DNA of 12,536 nucleotides from Sphingomonadales bacterium UBA658 (GCA_002299195.1 DBOA01000093.1:1-12536), one strand, 5' to 3'; positions 1 to 7,729 are shown, counted from the first letter of the stretch. The notes: generated by a model not told the origin, from the letters alone. Translations and numbers: made by a program.

Positions 1-993
1 GCCCAGTTGAACGCGGTGCTCGCAGGGCATTGGGGCCGGAATTGGCGCGAACAATTCATTCGCTTTGACGACCGCCCCATTGCGGCAGCCTCCATCGGGC
101 AAGTCCACCGCGCGCTGACCCTCGACAATGAAGATGTGGCAATCAAGATCCAATATCCCGGCGTCCGGCGCAGCATTGACAGCGATGTTGATAATGTCGC
201 TACGCTGCTGAAGTTGTCGCACCTATTGCCGAGCACACTCAACATCGCGCCATTGCTGGTCGAGGCAAAGCGCCAGTTGCATGAGGAAGCCGATTATATC
301 CGCGAGGGCGAATATCTGGCACAGTTTGGGGCGCTTTTGGCCGATGACGCGGCCTACACCGTTCCCGCGCTGCATCCGGCCCTAAGCGGCAAAAACGTGC
401 TGGTCATGTCGTACATGGAAAGTGTCGCAATAGAATCGACGGTGACTGCGCCACAGGAAGAACGCGACCGGATCATGACGTTGCTGATTGAACTGGTCTT
501 GCGTGAACTGTTTGAATTCAATGTCATGCAAACCGATCCGAATTTCGCCAACTACCGCTACGACCCGGCAACAGGGAAAGTCGTGCTTCTCGATTATGGT
601 GCAAGCCGGCCATTACCGAAAGCTGTTGTCGACCAATATCGCCATCTGCTTCAGATGGGGTTGGCCGGTGACCATGATGGCGTTTTGGCGGCGGTCATCG
701 ATATGGGCTTTATGAACGCCCAGACGGCAAAGCTGAACAGCCGCGAGATCAAGAACATCGTAGCGACGGCAATAAACATGTTGCAGCAGCAAGGCCCGTT
801 CGATTTCGGCCAGACAGGGTTCGTGGGCGACATGCGTGACGAAGGCATGAATATAGCCGCCGATCGCCGCAATTGGCACATCCCGCCGTCCGAAATGCTG
901 TTTGTGCAACGCAAGCTAGGCGGCGTGTTTTTGCTGGCCAGCCGGTTAAAGGCCCGTGTTGATGTGCGCAGCATGTTGGATAGTTATGTGTAA
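1..993 (+). CDS. ABC1/AarF/UbiB-family atypical kinase (COQ8-like), 5' end missing
   Basis: The reading frame is open from the first base, so the true start lies upstream; 330 codons and a TAA stop are visible. The protein belongs to the ABC1 (AarF/UbiB/COQ8) atypical kinases, which support ubiquinone synthesis or lipid handling at the inner membrane. Seen in order: the alanine-rich nucleotide-binding loop AAASIGQVH (codons 28-36, nt 82-108), the invariant lysine in VAIKIQYPG (nt 145-147), an EADY segment (nt 289-300), the catalytic-loop signature QTDPNFAN (nt 529-552) and a DYG metal-binding motif (nt 592-600) where DFG is usual. The DPN form of the loop resembles the COQ8/ADCK3 branch more than the DPHPGN form of classical UbiB. 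The KxGQ motif expected near the N-terminus is outside the window. No ubiquinone gene is adjacent, so the substrate and pathway are inferred from family only. Family assignment is secure; the symbol ubiB is not. Confidence 0.93.
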   Translation, partial: AQLNAVLAGHWGRNWREQFIRFDDRPIAAASIGQVHRALTLDNEDVAIKIQYPGVRRSIDSDVDNVATLLKLSHLLPSTLNIAPLLVEAKRQLHEEADYIREGEYLAQFGALLADDAAYTVPALHPALSGKNVLVMSYMESVAIESTVTAPQEERDRIMTLLIELVLRELFEFNVMQTDPNFANYRYDPATGKVVLLDYGASRPLPKAVVDQYRHLLQMGLAGDHDGVLAAVIDMGFMNAQTAKLNSREIKNIVATAINMLQQQGPFDFGQTGFVGDMRDEGMNIAADRRNWHIPPSEMLFVQRKLGGVFLLASRLKARVDVRSMLDSYV

Positions 994-1035
994 CACATCC
1001 CGTATATACCGAATGACGACCCCGCATGTCGAATT

Positions 1036-1072
1036 ATCGGAAAAAACGATTAGTCATTGCAAAAACGGTTGC
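1036..1072 (+). promoter_or_regulatory. candidate OxyR-type operator upstream of ahpC
   Basis: ATCG-N7-CGAT (1036-1050) is a perfect dyad with the 4-7-4 spacing of an OxyR dimer site (ATAG-N7-CTAT in E. coli). A second, weaker dyad, GCAA-N6-TTGC (1059-1072), is centred about 22 bases further on, the separation expected between the two dimers of an OxyR tetramer. It lies about 70-105 bases ahead of the ahpC start and next to the best promoter candidate. Peroxide control of ahpC by OxyR is well established in other proteobacteria; binding here is inference. The tetranucleotides are not the E. coli consensus, and no oxyR gene is in the window. Confidence 0.4.
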
Positions 1073-1085
1073 TGGACTAAATGAT
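1057..1085 (+). promoter_or_regulatory. possible ahpC promoter
   Basis: TTGCAA (1057-1062) and AATGAT (1080-1085) are 17 bases apart and each match the sigma-70 hexamers at 4 of 6 positions. The pair overlaps the second half of the candidate OxyR operator, as expected for an activated, intrinsically weak promoter. It would give a leader of roughly 50 bases before the ahpC ATG. The match is modest and other spacings are possible. Confidence 0.3.
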
Positions 1086-1141
1086 AGAATTCGTGTTGGG
1101 GAGCGTCAGAATTTCAAAAACCACCATCGAAAGGATTTCAC

Positions 1142-1705
1142 ATGGGTATCATCGGTTCAAGCATTAAGCCGTTCACAACGCAGTCGTACAAGGCTGGCAA
1201 GTTCGTTGAAGTTTCCGACGCCGACGTAAAGGGCAAGTGGGGCGTATTCTTCTTTTACCCCGCCGACTGGACATTTGTATGCCCAACCGAACTGGAAGAC
1301 CTTGCTGACCAATATGCGGACCTGCAATCCATGGGCGTTGAAGTATTCGCAGTGTCGACCGACACGCATTTCAGCCACAAGTCATGGCATGACAGCTCGC
1401 CAGCGATCAGCAAGATCAACTACCACATGCTTGGCGACCAGAACCACGTCATCAGCAACAACTTCGGCGTATTGCGCGAAGGCCAAGGCCTCGCCGACCG
1501 TGCGACCTTTGTAGTTGACCCAGACGGCGTCATCCAAGTTATGGAAATCACCTGTGAAGGCGTTGGCCGCAACGCGGTTGAACTCGTCCGCAAGATCAAG
1601 GCTGCGATCTACGTGCGCGAGCATCCCGGCCAGGTTTGCCCTGCGAAGTGGGAAGAAGGCGGCGAAACACTTGCACCTTCGATCGACCTCGTCGGCAAGA
1701 TCTAA
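1142..1705 (+). CDS. ahpC: alkyl hydroperoxide reductase subunit C (2-Cys peroxiredoxin)
   Basis: Cytoplasmic typical 2-Cys peroxiredoxin that reduces hydrogen peroxide, organic hydroperoxides and peroxynitrite, and is recycled by AhpF. The 187-residue length equals that of E. coli AhpC. The peroxidatic cysteine is Cys47 in FVCPTE, preceded by FYPADWTF; the resolving cysteine lies in GQVCPAKW near residue 166; these correspond to the two E. coli catalytic cysteines. The start is supported by AAGGA (1131-1135) six bases before the ATG and by the N-terminus fitting the family. ahpF follows 107 bases downstream on the same strand, with a strong hairpin between them. A candidate OxyR dyad and promoter lie upstream. 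Nothing in the protein looks truncated or unusual, and the assignment is close to certain. Confidence 0.98.
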   Translation: MGIIGSSIKPFTTQSYKAGKFVEVSDADVKGKWGVFFFYPADWTFVCPTELEDLADQYADLQSMGVEVFAVSTDTHFSHKSWHDSSPAISKINYHMLGDQNHVISNNFGVLREGQGLADRATFVVDPDGVIQVMEITCEGVGRNAVELVRKIKAAIYVREHPGQVCPAKWEEGGETLAPSIDLVGKI

Positions 1706-1714
1706 TATATATTC

Positions 1715-1742
1715 GGGTGCCGCGTTCTTTAGCGCGGCACCC
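1715..1742 (+). terminator. perfect 10-bp hairpin between ahpC and ahpF (attenuator or mRNA stabiliser)
   Basis: GGGTGCCGCG (1715-1724) and CGCGGCACCC (1733-1742) form a perfect, GC-rich 10-bp stem around an 8-base loop, starting 9 bases after the ahpC stop. There is no run of T after the stem, so it is not a canonical intrinsic terminator. It could be a leaky terminator, a Rho-dependent end, or a 3' structure protecting ahpC mRNA. Any of these would let AhpC be made in excess of AhpF, as is common for this pair. Confidence 0.6.
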
Positions 1743-1812
1743 ACCCCGATAGCCGACCAATTTAGCCGCCATCCGTCGCGGCGTGACCGTGCTTGTTTGA
1801 AAGAGACCCAAG

Positions 1813-3363
1813 ATGCTTGATGCTGCTACCACTGCCCAGTTGAAAACATATTTGGCAAACCTGCGCACCCCAGTTGAGCTCGTCGCGATCCTCGACGACA
1901 GCCCCAAGTCTGCGGAAATGCGCGCGCTGGTTGAAGCGGTCGCCGAACAGTCACACCTGCTGACCGCGCGTTTTGATGGCCATGCGGATCGCGTGCCTTC
2001 ATTCGCCATCCGCCGCGCCGATGGCACTGCCGAGACACATTTTGCGGGCCTGCCATTGGGGCATGAATTCACATCTTTGGTCCTCGCGCTGCTCCACATG
2101 GGTGGACACCCGCCCAAGGAAGAGGCCGAGTTGCTCGATTCGGTGAAGGCGCTTGAAGGCGACTTCCGGTTCGAAACATTCTTTTCGCTGTCGTGCCAGA
2201 ATTGCCCTGACGTTATTCAGGCTATCAACATCATGGCCGCGCTCAATCCAAGCGTCAGCCATGTCGCAATTGATGGCGCGATGTTCCGCGAAGAAGTTGA
2301 GACCCGCAAGGTCATGGCTGTCCCCGCCATTTACCTGAATGGTGAACCCTTTGGCCAAGGCCGGATGGACCTCGCGCAGATCATGGCAAAGTTGGACACC
2401 GGCACCGTTGCCCGCGCTGCGGAAAAGATCGCAGCCAAGGCACCGTTTGAAGTTTTGGTCGTCGGTGGCGGTCCAGCGGGCGCGGCGGCAGCAATTTATG
2501 CGGCGCGCAAGGGTATTCGTACTGGCGTTGTCGCGGAACGATTTGGCGGTCAGGTGCTCGATACGATGGGCATTGAGAATTTCATTTCAATCCAGCACAC
2601 CGAAGGGCCAAAACTGGCAGCGCAATTGGAACAGCATGTCCGCGAATATGACGTCGACATCATGAACCTTCAGGCCGCGACTGAGCTTATCCCCGCTGCC
2701 GAAGGCGGCCTGCATGAAGTGAAGCTGGCGAGCGGCGCAACGTTAAAGGCGCGGACGATCATATTGTCGACAGGTGCCCGTTGGCGGCAAATGGGCGTTC
2801 CCGGCGAAGAAGAATATCGCAACAAGGGCGTGGCATATTGCCCGCATTGCGACGGTCCATTGTACAAGGGCAAGCGCACTGCCGTCATTGGCGGTGGCAA
2901 CTCCGGCGTAGAAGCGGCTATCGACCTTGCCGGCATTGTCTCCCACGTAACGCTCGTCGAATTTGACTCGCAACTGCGCGCCGACGCCGTGCTGCAAAAC
3001 AAACTGCGCAGCCTGCCCAATGTCGACATCATCACATCCGCATTGAGCACGGAAGTATTGGGCGACGGCGAAAAGGTTGAGGCATTGGTCTACACCGACC
3101 GCCTGACCGGAGATTCACATCGCATCGATCTTGAAGGTATCTTCGTGCAAATCGGGCTGGTTCCGAACACTGAATGGTTAAAAGGACCGCTGCAGCTTTC
3201 GCCGCGCGGCGAAATCGAAGTCGATGCGCATAACGCGACGAATATCCCGGGCGTTTTCGCCGCTGGCGACGTTACGACTGTCCCGTACAAGCAAATTATC
3301 GTCGCAATGGGCGAAGGCACAAAAGCAGGCCTGTCTGCGTTCGATCACATCATCCGGCATTGA
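1813..3363 (+). CDS. ahpF: alkyl hydroperoxide reductase subunit F (NADH-dependent flavoprotein)
   Basis: FAD-containing disulfide reductase that passes electrons from NADH to AhpC. It has 516 residues (521 in E. coli). Residues 1 to about 200 are the tandem thioredoxin-fold N-terminal domain with the redox pair Cys128-Gln-Asn-Cys131. Residues about 210-516 are a thioredoxin-reductase-like body with the FAD-binding GGGPAG (218-223), the second redox pair in CPHC (Cys343, Cys346), the NAD-binding GGGNSG (360-365) and a C-terminal FAD motif around GVFAAGDV. All four redox cysteines match the E. coli positions to within two residues. The ATG has only a weak ribosome binding site (AAGAG, 1801-1805), but the N-terminus aligns with the family. 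It may be co-transcribed with ahpC through the intervening hairpin; I see no clear separate promoter in the 107-base gap. Confidence 0.98.
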   Translation: MLDAATTAQLKTYLANLRTPVELVAILDDSPKSAEMRALVEAVAEQSHLLTARFDGHADRVPSFAIRRADGTAETHFAGLPLGHEFTSLVLALLHMGGHPPKEEAELLDSVKALEGDFRFETFFSLSCQNCPDVIQAINIMAALNPSVSHVAIDGAMFREEVETRKVMAVPAIYLNGEPFGQGRMDLAQIMAKLDTGTVARAAEKIAAKAPFEVLVVGGGPAGAAAAIYAARKGIRTGVVAERFGGQVLDTMGIENFISIQHTEGPKLAAQLEQHVREYDVDIMNLQAATELIPAAEGGLHEVKLASGATLKARTIILSTGARWRQMGVPGEEEYRNKGVAYCPHCDGPLYKGKRTAVIGGGNSGVEAAIDLAGIVSHVTLVEFDSQLRADAVLQNKLRSLPNVDIITSALSTEVLGDGEKVEALVYTDRLTGDSHRIDLEGIFVQIGLVPNTEWLKGPLQLSPRGEIEVDAHNATNIPGVFAAGDVTTVPYKQIIVAMGEGTKAGLSAFDHIIRH

Positions 3364-3372
3364 TGGTCATGC

Positions 3373-3410
3373 CGCTGCGGATCGGGAACATGCGTTCTCG
3401 GTTCGCGGCG
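3373..3410 (+). terminator. 17-bp hairpin immediately after ahpF
   Basis: Arms 3373-3389 and 3394-3410 pair over 17 consecutive positions (13 Watson-Crick, four G-U) around the tetraloop ATGC, starting 10 bases after the ahpF stop. The stem is very stable as RNA, but the wobble pairs make it much weaker on the opposite strand. The following bases (ACGGGATAATG) hold no T run, so this is probably a Rho-assisted terminator or a 3'-end stabilising structure rather than a textbook intrinsic terminator. It fits the end of the ahp unit, since the next operon starts about 110 bases later. Confidence 0.6.
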
Positions 3411-3508
3411 ACGGGATAATGTTTCGCCTTTAGAAATGCTTTCGTCGAAATCTGCTGTTAATATGGGTTAAGCTCCGCCATCACGCGAACTTCGATATCC
3501 ATCTCCCC

Positions 3509-3518
3509 TCACCGGTGA
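3509..3518. promoter_or_regulatory. perfect 10-bp palindrome over the efflux operon's ribosome binding site
   Basis: TCACCGGTGA is a perfect palindrome ending four bases before the ATG of the membrane fusion gene. Its right half (GGTGA, 3514-3518) is the only plausible Shine-Dalgarno element for that start. It could be an operator half-turn for a local repressor, or it could simply be chance. No regulator gene is adjacent. The rest of the 159-base gap 3364-3522 holds the ahpF 3' hairpin and a short near-palindrome TTTCGTCGAAA (3440-3450); I could not identify a convincing promoter in it. Confidence 0.25.
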
Positions 3519-3522
3519 AAAA

Positions 3523-4569
3523 ATGCGCAAGCCACTCATTCTGTCGTTGATGCTATGTGTCGCTGCCTGTGGCGGCGGTGAAGAAAAACGCGACCGCCCT
3601 GCGCCTTTGGTCACACTGGGTGCCGCAACGGAGCATGTATTTTCGGACCGTTACGTTGCCGTTGGCACTGCAAACGCCAATGAGCAGGTTTCGGTTCGCG
3701 CGCCAGTGACCGAACGCATCACGCAGCTTGGTTTTTCCGACGGCGACTATGTTCGGCAGGGTCAGATGCTGGCCGTTCTGGCGCAAGGGCAGGAAACGGC
3801 ATCACTCGCCAGCGCGCAGGCACGCGCGCGCCAAGCCGATCAGCAACTGGCGCGGATAAGTGAGCTTCACCGGCGCGGCTTTGCAACAAACGCCAATCTT
3901 GAGGCGCAGACCGCATCTGCGGAATCGGCGAAAGCCGCAGCCAATGAAGCGCGCGCAACGATTGGCGACCGCGTTGTGCGGGCCCCCTTTTCCGGGCAAG
4001 TATCGCTGCGGCGCATATCGGTTGGCGCAGTTGTAAGCGCAGGCGACGAAATTGCAGCCGTCAGCGACCTTAGTGCAATCAAACTGGACTTCACGATACC
4101 CGAAACAATGTTGGCGAACGTCCGCGTTGGCCAAGACATCAGTGCGAAGGCTGCGGCTTTCCCCGATTATGTTGCTTCAGGAAAAATCATTGCGATCGAT
4201 CCCGTGGTGAACCCGCAGACACGGACCGCCACGCTGCGCGCGATATTGCCGAACCGCAACGGACAGTTGAAACCGGGAATGTTGCTGTCGGTCACGATCA
4301 CATCGAAAACGCGTAACGCCCCTGCTGTTCCCGAACTCTCGCTCGTCCGTGAAGGCGATGTGAGCTTTGTCTACACACTGGATGCTGATCAAAAGGCGAA
4401 GCGTATTGAGGTTAAGACCGGCACACGCGACGGCAATCTGGTCGAAATCATCGACGGACTTAAAGTCGGCGACCAAATCGTAACCGAAGGCGTCGTGAAG
4501 CTGTCGGATGGTGCCAAAGTGCGCACTGGAAAAGCCAAATCTGGCGAAGCCACCGCAAAAAGCAAATGA
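3523..4569 (+). CDS. RND efflux membrane fusion (periplasmic adaptor) lipoprotein
   Basis: Periplasmic adaptor that joins an RND pump to an outer-membrane channel. The first 16 residues form a lipoprotein signal peptide: positive MRK, a hydrophobic stretch, then the lipobox V13-A14-A15-C16, so Cys16 should be lipidated. This supports the ATG at 3523 despite a poor ribosome binding site. The mature protein follows the HlyD/AcrA plan: first lipoyl half about 56-90 (RAPVTERITQLGFSDGDYV), a short alpha-hairpin rich in Ala, Gln, Glu and Arg about 90-150, second lipoyl half about 150-182 (VVRAPFSGQV), beta-barrel about 185-260 ending in LKPGMLLSV, and a membrane-proximal domain to about 335. At 348 residues it is at the short end for the family because of the short hairpin. 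The permease gene follows after 12 bases. The substrate cannot be told from sequence. Confidence 0.93.
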   Translation: MRKPLILSLMLCVAACGGGEEKRDRPAPLVTLGAATEHVFSDRYVAVGTANANEQVSVRAPVTERITQLGFSDGDYVRQGQMLAVLAQGQETASLASAQARARQADQQLARISELHRRGFATNANLEAQTASAESAKAAANEARATIGDRVVRAPFSGQVSLRRISVGAVVSAGDEIAAVSDLSAIKLDFTIPETMLANVRVGQDISAKAAAFPDYVASGKIIAIDPVVNPQTRTATLRAILPNRNGQLKPGMLLSVTITSKTRNAPAVPELSLVREGDVSFVYTLDADQKAKRIEVKTGTRDGNLVEIIDGLKVGDQIVTEGVVKLSDGAKVRTGKAKSGEATAKSK

Positions 4570-4581
4570 TGCAAGGTTGAG

Positions 4582-7500
4582 ATGACACTTTCCGACATCT
4601 CCGTCCGCAGACCCGTATTCGCAGCCGTTATTGCGATCTTGATGGTGCTGGTCGGCATTGTCGGCTTTTTAAACTTACCCGTGCGCGAATATCCCGACAC
4701 GGAACCCCCGATTGTGTCCGTTGGAACCGCCTATACCGGCGCTGCCGCCAGTGTCGTCGAAACGCGGGTGACACAGGTTCTGGAAAACGCGCTTGCCGGC
4801 ATTGAAGGCATTCAGACCATCACGTCGCGTTCGCGCGATGGGCAGTCCGATATCACCATCGAATTCGCGCCGGGCCGAACCGTCGACAGCGCAGCAAACG
4901 ATGTCCGCGATCGCGTCGGCGGGGTGGCGGATGACTTGCCGGAAGAAGTTCTCGCGCCTGAAGTGCGCAAGGTCGATGCCGATGCATCGCCCATATTGTT
5001 TCTCGTGGTGTCAAAACCGGGTTGGTCGCGGCTTGAACTCAGCGACTATGTCGACCGCAATCTGGTGGACCGGTTCTCCGCCATCGATGGTGTCGCGCGT
5101 GTGTTTGTGGGCGGCGAAGCGCGGCCATCGATGCGTATTTGGCTCCAGCCAGACCGGCTTGCGGCATTGGGCCTTACGCCGATTGATGTGGAAAATGCGC
5201 TGCGCAGTCAGAATGTCGAACTGCCCGCCGGTCGCTTGGAGTCTACCGATCAAAACGTAACCCTGCGCGTCAGCAGACCATTTGGGAATGAAGCCGAGTT
5301 CCAGCAGTTGATAGTCGCACGCGGTGCTGACGGTTCGCTGGTTCGTCTGGCGGATGTAGCGCGCGTCGAAACTGGTCCGGAAAATCCCTATGCGGCATTC
5401 CGGTTGAACGGCGAATCCGCGCTTGGCATGGGGATTGTCCGCCAGTCGGGCGCGAACACCTTGGCCGTCGCCGAAAGCGCAAAGGCGCTCGCCGAACAAA
5501 TCACAGCGGATTTACCGCAGGGCATGACCATTACCGTTGGGTCGGATGACTCATTGTTCATCAGCAAGGCCATAAGCGGCGTGTGGATCACCTTGGCAGA
5601 AGCCGCGGCACTGGTTGTCTTGGTCATCTTCCTATTTTTGGGAAGCTGGCGCGCAACGCTTATTCCGGCGATCACCGTGCCCATCTGCTTGCTCGCGACC
5701 TTTGCTGTGCTTTGGCTGTTCGGATTTTCCATCAACCTGTTAACGCTGCTCGCGCTTGTCCTCGCAATTGGGCTGGTGGTCGATGACGCCATCGTCGTAT
5801 TGGAAAATGTCTACCACCGGATTGAACAAGGCGAGCCTCCCCTTGTCGCAGCGGTTACCGGCACGCGGCAGGTCGCTTTCGCAGTTGTATCGACCACCAT
5901 CGTCGTCTGCGCGGTGTTTGTGCCCGTCATGTTTCTGGCAGGCCAGACCGGCCTTTTATTTCGCGAGCTTGCCGGCGCAATGATTGCCGCCATCGCCTTT
6001 TCGGGCTTTGTCGCGCTCAGCCTTGCGCCAATGCTATGTTCAAAACTGCTCAAGCAGGGAAAGCGCGGACGTGTTGCATCATGGGTAGATGATAAATTTC
6101 AACGCGTGGAGACACGCTATGCGCATATGCTGTCCCGCGCGATTGCCAAGCCCTTGGCGGCGATGCTGGGCGTCATGGGCTTTTTGGTTGCTGCAGGCCT
6201 TTTGTTCACGACGCTTCAGTCCGAACTCGCACCAGCCGAGGATGTGGGCGTCATAAGCGTCAACATTGCTGCGCCAGAGGGCACTGGCTACAACGCCATG
6301 GACAAATATATGTTGGATGCGTCCAAACCGGTTTTGGGGCTGCTCGAAAAGGGTACGGTTCGGTCCATCATTCAACGCACACCCGGCGGCTTTTCCGCAA
6401 GTGATGACTTTAACTCGGGCACCTTCCTTATCTTCCTGAAACCATGGGAAGAACGCACCGAGAAGACCGAAGATGTCGTCGCACAGGTCAACAAAATCCT
6501 TGCCGATCTGCCCGCTGTGCGCGGTAATGGCGCGGCGCGGTCGTCTATCGGACGGGGGCGCGGTCAGCCGCTGAACTTTGTCATCGCAGGGTCCACTTAT
6601 GAATCCCTTAGCGTTGCGCGTGACCGGATATTGACTGCGGCGCGCGAAAATCCGGGCATTGTGAACCTCGATTCCGACTATAAGGAAACCAAGCCGCAAA
6701 TGGAGATTCTGGTCGACACGGCACGCGCTGGCGACATTGGCGTATCCGTTGCCGACGTCAGCCAAGCGCTGCAGTCGCTATTGGGGTCGCGTCGTGTCTC
6801 GACCTATGTGGATCGCGGTGAAGAGTATCGCGTGATTGTTCAGGCCGATGCCCAAAACCGCGCAACGGCGGAGAGTTTGGCCGCTATCCAGCTGCGGAGC
6901 CGCGATGGTTCCTTGGTGTCGCTCGCCAACCTCATCACATATAAAGAAACCGCCGGCGCACGCGATCTTGGCCGTTATAACAAGCTGCGCGCCATTACGC
7001 TGTCTGGCGGATTAGCACCGGGCTATTCCATGGGGGAAGCGCTCGCGTTTCTGGAAGAGCAAGCCGCTGCATCGCCAGAGGTGCTCGCCGTCGGCTATCG
7101 CGGTGAAAGCCAAGCGTTCAAGGAAACGGGCGGTTCCATCATCCTCGTGTTTTTCCTCACAATCCTGTTGGTCTATCTCGTTCTAGCGGCGCAGTTCGAA
7201 AGCTTCGTGCACCCTGCGACGATTATCACCACCGTCCCATTGGCCGTCGGCGGTGGCATCATTGGACTTGCGCTGACCGGGATGACGCTCAACCTCTACA
7301 GCCAGATTGGTATCGTCATGCTCGTGGGGCTTGCGGCAAAGAACGGCATTTTGATTGTCGAATTTGCAAACCAGCTGCGCGATGAAGGCTTGGAAATTCT
7401 GGAGGCAATCCAGCAAGCTGCAGCGCGCCGTTTGCGGCCAATTTTGATGACGTCGATCGCAACCGTATTCGGCGCAATCCCGCTCGCTATTGCCAGCGGC

Positions 7501-7686
7501 GCGGGCGGCGCAGCACGGGCCTCTATCGGGGTGGTCATTGTCTTCGGTGTAACGCTCGCAACGTTGATTACGCTTGTCCTCATCCCGCTGATTTATGCGC
7601 GGCTTGCGAAATATACGAGATCGCCAGAAGCGGTCACGCGCCGTTTGCAGCAGGAACTGGCTGCGCAGGAAAAAGGCGCAGCCTGA
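4582..7686 (+). CDS. RND efflux transporter permease (HAE-1/AcrB family)
   Basis: Inner-membrane, proton-driven trimeric drug or solvent exporter of the hydrophobe/amphiphile efflux family. The 1034-residue length is full size. The N-terminus is typical (SVRRPVFAAVIAILMVLVG, first membrane helix about 9-29), followed by a periplasmic domain to about 330, a helix block starting near 334, a second periplasmic domain, and a second helix block starting near 852. Proton-relay residues are present: Asp401-Asp402 in GLVVDDAIVVLENV, and Lys920 in GLAAKNGILIVEFA. Start: AAGG (4573-4576) lies five bases before the ATG, and the gene follows its adaptor after 12 bases, so the two form an operon. No outer-membrane factor gene follows, so a TolC-like partner must come from elsewhere. 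I cannot assign it to a named pump or substrate. No internal break is seen. Confidence 0.96.
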   Translation: MTLSDISVRRPVFAAVIAILMVLVGIVGFLNLPVREYPDTEPPIVSVGTAYTGAAASVVETRVTQVLENALAGIEGIQTITSRSRDGQSDITIEFAPGRTVDSAANDVRDRVGGVADDLPEEVLAPEVRKVDADASPILFLVVSKPGWSRLELSDYVDRNLVDRFSAIDGVARVFVGGEARPSMRIWLQPDRLAALGLTPIDVENALRSQNVELPAGRLESTDQNVTLRVSRPFGNEAEFQQLIVARGADGSLVRLADVARVETGPENPYAAFRLNGESALGMGIVRQSGANTLAVAESAKALAEQITADLPQGMTITVGSDDSLFISKAISGVWITLAEAAALVVLVIFLFLGSWRATLIPAITVPICLLATFAVLWLFGFSINLLTLLALVLAIGLVVDDAIVVLENVYHRIEQGEPPLVAAVTGTRQVAFAVVSTTIVVCAVFVPVMFLAGQTGLLFRELAGAMIAAIAFSGFVALSLAPMLCSKLLKQGKRGRVASWVDDKFQRVETRYAHMLSRAIAKPLAAMLGVMGFLVAAGLLFTTLQSELAPAEDVGVISVNIAAPEGTGYNAMDKYMLDASKPVLGLLEKGTVRSIIQRTPGGFSASDDFNSGTFLIFLKPWEERTEKTEDVVAQVNKILADLPAVRGNGAARSSIGRGRGQPLNFVIAGSTYESLSVARDRILTAARENPGIVNLDSDYKETKPQMEILVDTARAGDIGVSVADVSQALQSLLGSRRVSTYVDRGEEYRVIVQADAQNRATAESLAAIQLRSRDGSLVSLANLITYKETAGARDLGRYNKLRAITLSGGLAPGYSMGEALAFLEEQAAASPEVLAVGYRGESQAFKETGGSIILVFFLTILLVYLVLAAQFESFVHPATIITTVPLAVGGGIIGLALTGMTLNLYSQIGIVMLVGLAAKNGILIVEFANQLRDEGLEILEAIQQAAARRLRPILMTSIATVFGAIPLAIASGAGGAARASIGVVIVFGVTLATLITLVLIPLIYARLAKYTRSPEAVTRRLQQELAAQEKGAA

Positions 7687-7729
7687 CGGTTACTGCAGGG
7701 GGCTCCCAATGGGCCCATCCTTTAGCGCT

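Noticed and set aside
613..909. Long minus-strand reading frames inside the kinase gene
   Set aside because: They are antisense shadows of a clearly conserved coding region; similar antisense frames occur under most genes here because of G+C-rich codon use.
1002..1009. Palindrome GTATATAC just after the kinase gene
   Set aside because: It is only eight bases, AT-rich and self-complementary by simple alternation; chance is a sufficient explanation.
1026..1229. A 67-codon plus-strand reading frame between the kinase gene and ahpC
   Set aside because: It overlaps the start of ahpC out of frame, covers the likely regulatory region, has no good ribosome binding site and no recognisable protein features.
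6079..6765. A 228-codon minus-strand frame inside the RND permease gene
   Set aside because: It lies wholly within a conserved transporter gene, shows no domain or export signal that I recognise, and has no start context; treated as a shadow.
7698..7714. GC-rich patch after the efflux operon as a terminator stem
   Set aside because: Only three or four contiguous pairs can form in any register and no T run follows.
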